From assembly GCA_963556695.1 (NCBI GenBank), contig CAUWAG010000018.1, forward strand, positions 1,612,001-1,676,000: a DNA stretch of 64,000 nt. The letters run 5' to 3'. Below, piece after piece: positions 55,782 through 64,000 of this stretch. The stretch's first letter is position 1; each line of letters starts with the position of its first letter. The notes beneath the pieces were generated by a model. It saw only the letters and a program-made list of their open reading frames with translations, was not told the origin of the DNA and ran no database searches. The stretch comes from Anthostomella pinea (taxonomy: Eukaryota; Ascomycota; Sordariomycetes; Xylariales; Xylariaceae). Position numbers and translations under genes: made by a program.

Positions 55782-57129
55782 ATGGCTCCAACCGCACTGG
55801 ACAAACCCACCACCAGCTTAAACGGCCACACGAACGGGACTAAAAGGCTCCGCAAAGAGCCATTGAAGAACTCAGGCTCCATCGATCATCTCGAGTATGT
55901 CGATGCCACTCCGGTCATAGGCCGCGAGTATCCCACTGCGAGGGTCAAGGACATGCTGCATGCCGAGAACTCGGATCAACAGCTTCGTGACCTAGCCATC
56001 ACCATCTGCGAGCGAGATGTCGTCTTCTTCCGGGCACCCCAAGACGATCTCACCATCGACGAGCAGAAGCAGGTCACCGACCTCCTGGGCAAGCTTTCCG
56101 GTAGGCCAGAAGAGAACGGGCTGCACGTACATCCTCTGTACAATGATCCGAACAACATCCCTATGGCTGACGGAACGACGGATCCGAACATGTGGGTTGT
56201 GCCTCGAGACCGACTGTCGTTGTGAACAGTAGAAGCTGACGTGCGCGGACGAAAGCTACGTGATCAACTCTGAAGCCCAGAAGAAGCTCTACAAGACGAT
56301 GAAAGGCCGTCCGAGCCAGTCGGCTGAGCCTCGAGACCTGGGAAGAGAGTGGCACAGCGACAGTGAGACAAGGCGTCCTCGCTTCGCCACAGCCATCATG
56401 CTCATTTAGCTCTTAGGCCTCTTCGAGAACTGCCCATCCGACTTCAGCTTCTTGCGAATGCAGGATACGCCACCTGCTGGAGGTGACACGCTGTGGTGTT
56501 CCGGCTATGAGCTGTGGGCTCGACAAAGTCCCTGCGCCGCGCACACCACACAATGACTGACCTCTGCAAGGTACGACCGCATGTCGCCATCCTTCCGCTC
56601 ATACATGGAAACCCTTACAGTAACCTGTGCGCAACCGGTGTTCGAATCAGCATGCAAAGCCGGGGGGTACGAAGTCATGTCTCCCCGAGGCTCTCCACTC
56701 AACAAAGACTTCGAGTTTGCACCGGTGCACCCGGTCGTACGAACGCATCCAGTCACCGGCTGGAAGTCACTATTCGCAGGAGCCGGTCTGCATGTTTCAA
56801 GGGTCAACGATGTGTACGATTACGAAGAGAACATGATTCGGGAGTACATCATGAGGCTCTTGGCCCGGAAACACGACTGTGTCGCCAGGATGCACTGGAC
56901 GAAGCAGGCCTGCGCTATTTGGAGCAACGTCTGCACGCTACATGCCGCTACCGTAAGTTGCAAGACTTTGTTCGTGCCGTTTTCACGACTGACAATATTG
57001 ATCTAGCCGGACACTCACCTTGTCGATGGCATTCGCACGGGAGTAAGAGCGTCTGGGATCGGTGAGGTGCCGTACTTGGATCCTGCGTCAGTCGGTCGGC
57101 GTGAAGCGCTTGGGCTGTCCTGGGAATAG
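55782..57129 (+). pseudogene. TauD-type 2-oxoglutarate dioxygenase, frameshifted
   Basis: Exons 55782-56362, 56417-56513, 56571-56952 and 57007-57129 rebuild a Fe(II)/2-oxoglutarate dioxygenase of the TauD/sulfonate family. Iron ligands are visible: HSD in GREWHSD, and the distal His in NVCTLHAAT. Between them lie GGDTLW, YELYDRMSPSFRSYMETL restored across the second splice, and VHPVVRTHPVTGWKSLFAG. The end is EALGLSWE. The exon total is one base over a multiple of three. The frame breaks between RDRLSL and ADESYVINSEAQ (about 56215-56250), where either frame meets a stop (TGA or TAG). Except for this spot the protein is well preserved, so loss is recent or an assembly error. Pairing with a divergent transporter suggests an uptake-and-degradation pair, possibly for a sulfonate (inference). 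Confidence 0.82.
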
Positions 57130-58045
57130 GACTGTCACAGTTCGGCTGCTGGTGACTGTAGAAATGACTTTGTTGATGTACGTGAAGAAGGGAAGAAACT
57201 ATGAAGCTAGCTAGGAGACAGGAGCAGGTATATATAGGGGTTAACCCGTGGGGCAGTGGGGTTGACATACAGTGCCGCGACAGGACGATTTCCGCAAGGA
57301 TCGGTGGCATGGGATGTCCCGATCAAGCATCTCGGACTTATGCGGCTCCGGAAGGGAGACGAAGACCTATCCTGAGGATACAGGAGCTCGAATCAGCTTG
57401 GACAGATTGATGAGACTGGATTACTTATCCTTTCTGATGCTGATGCGTTATCCAGCTGCCGATTGTCTACTGTAGATTGGAATAACATGGACTATGCGAG
57501 AGCTCGATGTGTGTGTGACGGGGATATAAAAAAGTGAAAGGGCAGAAGGCAAAGAAGGAAGATACCAAAAAGAAATATTTCAGCCGCTAGAAGGATCGAA
57601 CCGCTATGCCTAAGGATAATATATAAGAATAATCTGTAAGAATACTCCGCTAGGACGTACCAACCCGGCTACCAGTTGAACATGATAAAGTATTGTATAT
57701 GCCTTGCACGTCTGTCCATGTGTGAGCGACAGGCCCATGTGTGAACGATAGGCCGGGTTAAGATTTGCAGTGTGGCTGCTTCATCGTAAAGTTCTGCCAA
57801 ATTGACGCAGGTGTGAGTTAAAGGTTCTACTTACCCACCTCGCCTACAAATAGATCATCAGAGTAAACTTGCTCTCTTATAGGAAAACCATCTCTGGTGT
57901 ATGCGACGAAAGACGGGGTGTGAGATTTCAAAGTGTTCTATTAAGGAGAGGAATTCCAGCTACTCTGGAGCGGCATTTTTCTTGGCGCCCCGCTGTTAGG
58001 GCGCAACCTTGATATTTGCACTAAAGCAGACACTTCTCTCAGTAA
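57130..58045. other. Intergenic before the LINE
   Basis: On the minus strand, 57585-57670 resembles a degraded tRNA: GGTTCGATCC T-arm and AGCCG/CGGCT ends. The remaining stems do not pair well. The rest may include the LINE 5-prime leader. No gene is seen. Confidence 0.35.
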
Positions 58046-59668
58046 CTGACTATCTCTGCCAAGGCACAAGAGAATTTTTCTCACAAGCCGGATGGCACCC
58101 TTCCACGACTGGCCCCCAAACACGCCCATGACCGTCCCAAAGACGACACCGGCGGCGTACTCAAATCCCCGGCCCCTAGAAAGACATACGGCCCGGCAAC
58201 TCTGAGCAGGCTCCGCCAGGCGCTGCTTGACGACATCAGCAGCAGCCCGTCACAGGTCTCTGAGGCTGACTTTACCGTTATTTCCCCTCTGAAAGGAAAA
58301 TCCCGAAATATCAATGACAGCAGCACCACTGGAATAAAACGACCTTAATTGAACGAAATCTCGACAGACCAAGCCATTACACGCAATATAAAGAATAAAA
58401 CCTCCTCCTCAGAGTGCCAAGACCAAGTTGCCAGAATACTGGCAAAAGACAAGCACCTTTATGAAGCCAGGATAACAATATTTCAAGAGTGTGCTGCAGC
58501 GGTTGATAAGACATTTGAGAAAGCTGGAACTGAACTATACTCTCATGCCAAGGAGTTCAGTGCTTTCTTCTCTAAATGTCTAAATGAATGGCTGGAAACC
58601 CGAGATCCGCCCAAAAAGAAGACCATCCCTGGGGGGATAGGGATGGTAAAGCCCACCATGACCTTTGCCCAAGCTGTCTCCTCTAGTAAACGACAGCATC
58701 CACGGACAGTCAATACTACCATAAAGAAAACACAGCCTGGCGCCCGCATCACTGCTAACCAACTGAAAAAGAAGCAGGATGATCTCCGGGTCTTTGTCCG
58801 TATGGATAATAGCCACCTAGAGCCTTACAGAATAAAGTCTACACTGAACAGAAGACTTAAGCTCCACCCTTAAGAGCTTAGAGAAGTGACCCGGTGCCCC
58901 TCTGGATTTACCTTATACCCAAGGGACAAGCCAACTCAGGCTAAGCTCCTGGCCTTCCAAGAAGAAATCACCAATATTCTCAAGGCAGAAAAGATTGAGA
59001 CCCACACGGTCTGGCATCACTATAAGGTCAATGGATGCCCAAGAAAGGTCATCAATACAGAAGGATTGATAATCAATATTACCAACATTGCTGTTTCTAA
59101 TGAAATTAAAGCCCAAACAGGTGACAGACCTTTAAGGTGCATACTCTCAAGGAACACAGTTGATTCTGATCTGGAGACCACATGGGTGATCTCTCTGCCC
59201 TGTGCAGCAAAGAAACCATTCACGCTTTTTGCTCACTTAATGACCTTAAGGCACATTCAATACTCCCCCAAGGTTCACCAATGTGCGAGCTGCTTCAGAT
59301 ACCATGGTAGGAACTACCAATGTGAAAAGCAAGTATGTGCACGTTGCGCCAGTACAGTACACCAGGGGGGGTGCGAAAAACCAATCCCAAAGTGTGTCAA
59401 CTGCAAAGGACCTCATGCTGTCAACTTCGACAAATGCCCTGCACGCCCCAAGGTTGTGAAAGGCATCATCCACAAGCACACATGGGAGCAAATCCAGGAA
59501 ATAAGGCTGGCTGGAGAAAGAGCCAGATCCAAGGCCTTCAATGAAACAGGCAGAAATCAAGCTAGGTCAACACCCAGCAATAATAACAAAGACATCACAA
59601 TACAAATCGACACAACAGATACAACTCATCCCAGAGATGCCGATACCATCGTTGTCATTCAATGTTAG
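58046..59668 (+). pseudogene. LINE ORF1 (gag-like, CCHC zinc knuckles)
   Basis: RNA-binding gag-like protein needed for LINE particles. One frame runs from about 58046 to the stop at 59666-59668, broken by TAA at 58346 and 58874. The C-terminal part holds serial zinc-knuckle cysteines: CASCFRYHGRNYQCEKQVCA, CASTVHQGGC and CVNCKGPHAVNFDKCPARP. The last codons overlap the ORF2 start (ATGTTAG at 59662-59668). Confidence 0.85.
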
Positions 59669-62600
59669 GTACATCAAATAAAACACATCGACACGGGCAT
59701 CTAGTCATCCATTCTATGAATACAGTAGGAGGACAAAAGAGTGCAGGCCCTACAGAATTAGCCATCAACCTGACTGACTATAAAAGAGAACAAGCAAACA
59801 TCATTCTGATGCAAGAGCCATGGGTCGGCATTCCACCAGGCAAAAGAATGGGAGTAAAGACACACCCCAATTACGATATATACTCCCCAGTGGATTCCTG
59901 GGACAGCGACAGTACACGGCCCAGATCTCTCATCTATGTGAGAAAACATCTTTAAGCGGATCAACTTCGGCCCTATGCTACACGAGACATCACCTAGGTC
60001 AAGGTACAAGGCATTACATTTGCCAGTGTCTACCGGCCATGTGACAACCCACAGGAAGTGGATGACATTCTGGAAGTATGGACTCCACCTTTTGGCTGCG
60101 TTATAGCTGGAGATTTCAATGCTGGCGACACATCCTGGGACTCAAGCAATCCAGGATATCATGGTGGTGCTATACTTGCACAAACTATGGCAGACCATGG
60201 ACTGGATCTGATTTCTGAACCAGATGTCCCGACACATGATGACGGAAATGTACTAGATCTGGTGTTCTCTGATGTCCCCATGGCTGAAGCCTCAGTCAAT
60301 GATGCACTTCAGTGCACCTCAGATCATGAGACATTACGAATAGTCATTCCAATCCAGGGAGATCTGGACCGAGTACCCAAGGCCAATCATTGGATAGTAC
60401 CGGACGATAAACTACAGGAGCTGGCAGATAATGTCCAAACCAGGATTCATGAACTCCCCCGGCTGGGTGTATCCCCTGGCCAGGTGGACACCTTTACACA
60501 AAGCCTGATCAACATGATCCAAGGCTGTATCAGGACAGTGGGCAAGAGGCCCCGTCAATCTAGGCCCACTGCTTGGTGGAATGATGACTGCAAAGCAGCT
60601 GTTCAGACATACAGGGCCCTTTCCAAATAGACTACAAGCCAAGAAGGACGGAATTCAGCCCGACGGGATTTTCGCGGCGTGGTTTGGAAAGCTAGGAGAG
60701 AGTACTGGCAGACTCTAATCAATTCAGCAACTGAGCCAAAGGACCTATACAGAATCGTCTCTTGGCACAAGTTATCAGCAGGATTGCGTTCCCCTCCCAT
60801 CATCATAAGAGACCAAATATTCGAGTCACAAGAGAGCAAGGCAAATGCATTACGCTCAGCCACGCTTGAACGAAGTACCTCAGACAACGATATCATTGAC
60901 CCCTGGTCCGCTCAGATCATACAACCCAAGCCATACATCCCCCTTGAATACCATGTCGGACTGGAAGAGGCTGAAGGGTGCACTCTAGGAACCAAGAGCA
61001 ACTCCCCGGGAATAGACACCCTCACAGTACAGATTCTAAAAGCTTGCTGGCCAGTCATTGATGAACATATCAGAGCCCTTTTCCAGACCTGTCTACAGAT
61101 TGGACACCACCCTAAATCATTCAAAGTAGCTGAGATAGTGATGATCCCAAAACCAGGAAAGAAAGACTACTCTAATCCCAGGGGCTACAGACCAATATCG
61201 CTACTGTCATGTCTTGGCAAAGGCCTAGAACGACTCATCGCGAAAAGAATTACCTGGTTTGTTGTCAAACTTGGGATTCTAGCTCCACAATATTTTGGAG
61301 CTCTACCAAAGCGCTCTGCCACTGACCTGGTAGCTGCACTCATACACGATATTGAACAGGCCCTTGACCAAGGCCTGGTTGCAATAGTAGTCACGTCAGA
61401 TGTGAAAGGGGCCTTTAATGCTGCCCTAATGGGACGGCTGGTGGTTCGCATGAGAGAACAGGGCTGGCCAGGCTTTCTCATAAGATGGGTCCAGTCATTC
61501 ATGTCCGAGCGGTCCGCAAGAGTTCGGTTTGAAGGTATTATGACCGATATAAAAGCTCTCACTTATGGGCTACCACAAGGTTCACCAGCCTCTCCAATCC
61601 TTTACATGCTATATACCAAGCCAATCTGTGCCTAACTTGGCATGAAAAGAAGACGCTTTGGATATGCAGACAACCTAGCAACTCTCTGTATTGAAAAGAA
61701 CCTTGAGGAAACAGCTACAAAGGCTTCTGAAAACCTTTATTTGCTCAATTAATAGGGACACAATAATACTATTAAGTTTGACCCCAATAAAACCGAGATC
61801 ATGCACTTCTCGCGGAAAAAGAACTCGGACAACCCTCCAGTCTGCCACAGGACAATGAACAAAATAGCTAAGCATTCTATGCGATGGCTAGGTGTCCTTC
61901 TGGATAGAAAACTAAACTTCAAAGTTCATGTTTCTCACTGGGCCAAGAAAGCTAGTAGGGTAGCAAATCACCTTCGAGGACTATGCAACACAATCAAGGG
62001 ACTCCCAGTAAAATCAACCAGGAGGGCTGTGAAAGCTTGTGTTATTCCTATTCTTACACACGGCCTGGAGACCTAGTACCCAGGAATGGAAAAAATCAAG
62101 AGCTCAGGTGAGACATCAGCATGTCGCATTAAGGGGCTTCTTGGGACAATAGATGCTGTACTACGAACGGCGATCAGGGCTATCTTGCCAGTCTGGAAAA
62201 CACACCCTGGGCATATCCTACATTTTGAATCGCAGATTCCCCCAGCTGGAGTTCTTGCAGAGTCAATACGATGACGTCACGGCCTTCGACTAGGACGAAT
62301 AGACCAGAGACACCCTCTTGTTGACAGGCTCCAAATACAAGCCTGCAAGGATCCAACAAGGTTACAAAGGAGCTTCCAGCTAGTCCCTGACTTCCAGAGA
62401 CCAACACTTACCAGGCCATCATGGAAGAAGCCCCCAATCTGCAAAGACAAAGACAAAGAAACAGAGCTCTTCAAGCAATGGCTACAGGAGAGAAATATGA
62501 ACACTGACCTTGTCATCTACTCAGATGGATCACAATTGGTTGACCAAGGTACAACCCGCACTGGATGGGGTTACACCATCAGGAAAGGCAACACTACTCA

Positions 62601-63380
62601 AGAAGTATACTGGGGAAAGGGTAGACTTCTGCAAGCAGAAGTAGTAGATGCTGAAGTCTATGGTGCTCTCCAAGGTCTTGCAGCAGCCAGGGCAATTGGA
62701 CACAGAAAACAGCTATATGTCTGCCTGGACAACACGTCAGTGGTTGATGGGCTCAATGGGACTCCACCCGAGACATCACAGAATATTTTTTTACGATTTC
62801 AAGAACTTGCCACAGCACACACTCCTAGAGTGACCGTCAAGTGGATTCCTGAACACAGAGATATTGATGGCAATGAAGCTGCCGACATATTAGCAAAAGA
62901 GAATACTATGCTGGAAACAGACACAATAAGCCTTCCTACAATCTCTTGGGTCAAGAGAGATCTCAAAAAAAAGGGCAGAAAGGAGTTCAACCAATGATAG
63001 AAAGACCAATCAGAATCTAGGTATCAAGAAGTATACTCACACGCAGTAACTGAAAGAGACCTTATATCTTTTAAGAGGAGTACTTTACACAGATTTCTAG
63101 CGGCCAGATCTGGACATGGCGACTTTGCCAGCTACCATGAACGCTTTGGGCACACAGACTCAAATAATCACTGCAACTGTGGTGAAAAGAAAACACCACA
63201 ACACATTTTCTTTTGTAAGAGGCTGGGGAAAAATCGGCTACTGCCTAGGCATTTGTTTAGAACAGTTTGTTTATAATACTTAAGGGAGAGGAGCACAGAA
63301 TGGGCAAAATTCGTGGAGAAGAGCAAGTTCTTTTCAATAATCTGCCCCCGATAGATAGCCTTCCTTGAAGGACCAGATGG
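59662..63380 (+). pseudogene. LINE ORF2 (endonuclease, RT, RNase H)
   Basis: Domains in order: APE-type endonuclease (AGDFNAGDTSWDSSN, DLVFSDVPMAEASVND, SDHETLRIV) and reverse transcriptase (AEIVMIPKPGKKDYSNPRGY, RPISLLSCLGKGLERLIAKR, VTSDVKGAFNAALM, YGLPQGSPASPILYMLYT). The catalytic box reads YADN at 61663-61674 instead of YADD. RNase H follows (DLVIYSDGSQL, LQAEVVDAEVYGAL, VKWIPEHRDIDGNEAADILA), then a C-terminal CNCGEKKTPQHIFFC knuckle. Several stops (for example near 59953, 60628, 61633, 61750 and 62074) split the frame. The YADN change (G to A) removes a catalytic Asp, so the element cannot move by itself. Confidence 0.9.
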
Positions 63381-63551
63381 ATGACCCCAAGGTCATACCG
63401 CCGCAACAACGGGGATGGGCCCGTGAGCGGGACTGACTGTACTTATTATCTTGAGACCTCCACAACCCTGCGATGCAGAGGCTCTGGGAGGCGTGGTTTG
63501 CACTACTGAGGAGCTACCCCCCACGTTTAAAAACAAAACAAACAAACAAAC

Positions 63552-64000
63552 TCGCTTCTCGGTTGGTATCAGAACAAGACCCTCGTAATGCCCCAGTTCG
63601 TAAAGCTTGCGCCATTTTCTCCGAGGTGCTTCTCCTTTTGTACTGTGAAATATCAGATTCTGAAGCCAGGACGATGAGTGAATGATGTGGCTTACACTGG
63701 ACGAGGCTGATGAGCATCGCTCTCTACGTCTGAAGCTCCGCCGGCACAGACCAGAATGTAGACTGTCTGACTGAGTACCTTGTTGAACATTTCAAGCGGG
63801 CGCTCATCCAGCCTCAAGAAAAAAGACCGAGGGGCTTCAAGCACCTGCTGGCCTATTTGGATTGTGCTCTCCATAAAATTGATGCCAACACCCTGGTGGA
63901 GTGTGGCACGGAAGAGGGGCCCACGAACACGTGCATAGCCAGCCGTGACTGGGCCGAAGTCATCTCTTTTCGGTGACACCTTGGCTTCTATTACATCTGT
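63552..64000. other. End of window, unassigned
   Basis: After the LINE tail, a minus-strand frame is open from 63692 to the window edge and includes RGPLFRATLHQGVGINFMES. It might be the end of a gene continuing beyond 64000, but no domain is recognised. Confidence 0.3.

Larger units (their letters stand above)
58046..63551 (+). mobile_element. Non-LTR retrotransposon (Tad/I-like LINE), degenerate
   Basis: Carries a gag-like ORF1 followed by an ORF2 with endonuclease, reverse transcriptase, RNase H and a zinc knuckle. This is the usual layout of fungal Tad/CgT1-type LINEs. The 3-prime end is an A-rich tail, AAAAACAAAACAAACAAAC, at about 63530-63551. The 5-prime end and target duplication could not be placed. 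Nonsense codons are mostly TAA/TAG at former CAA/CAG/TGG positions, indicating light RIP. Confidence 0.88.

Overview
The window is nuclear DNA of a filamentous ascomycete (Pezizomycotina, most likely Sordariomycetes). The evidence is short GT-AG introns with CTAAC/CTGAC branch sites, a con-6 conidiation gene, typical fungal housekeeping genes (SEC31, HUL4-type HECT ligase, SDE2, eS10, COX6B), and AT-rich blocks whose transposon relics carry C-to-T changes typical of repeat-induced point mutation (RIP). The genus cannot be fixed from the sequence alone.

Layout. 1-2.4 kb: mostly decayed intergenic DNA with one small cysteine-rich ORF. 2.4-13.6 kb: kynurenine-pathway genes, namely kynurenine formamidase (minus), a secreted FAD-linked oxidoreductase (minus), indoleamine 2,3-dioxygenase (minus) and kynureninase (plus, divergent from the dioxygenase). 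Together they make a complete tryptophan to anthranilate route. An AT-rich block (about 4.1-6.5 kb) carrying three solo LTRs lies between the formamidase and the other three genes. 14.1-21.0 kb: a second AT-rich block with a dead Fot1/pogo DNA transposon, two more solo LTRs and a 9-bp minisatellite. The same LTR family occurs in both blocks in the same orientation, so direct repeats bracket the FAD oxidase, dioxygenase and kynureninase.

21-26 kb: a GrpB/UPF0157 gene, then broken genes (2EXR-type protein, bestrophin-like channel). 26.8-52.4 kb: conserved core, namely HUL4-like HECT E3 ligase, con-6, an LEA2/DUF3712-like protein, a nine-exon zinc polyol dehydrogenase, eS10, SDE2, SEC31, an RRM protein, a B12D/NDUFA4-like mitochondrial protein and COX6B. 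Several are divergent pairs (eS10/SDE2, SEC31/RRM, B12D/COX6B). 53.3-57.1 kb: a divergent MFS transporter and TauD-type dioxygenase, each with inactivating lesions. 58.0-63.6 kb: a degenerate Tad/I-like LINE with gag-like ORF1 and an endonuclease/RT/RNase H ORF2.

The most interesting unit is the kynurenine group in its repeat-rich setting. Its gene content ends at anthranilate (no kynurenine monooxygenase or 3-hydroxyanthranilate dioxygenase is visible), and a secreted oxidase sits inside it. Splicing is also notable: a probable 3-nt exon in COX6B, a 16-nt exon in the B12D-like gene and three GC-AG introns.
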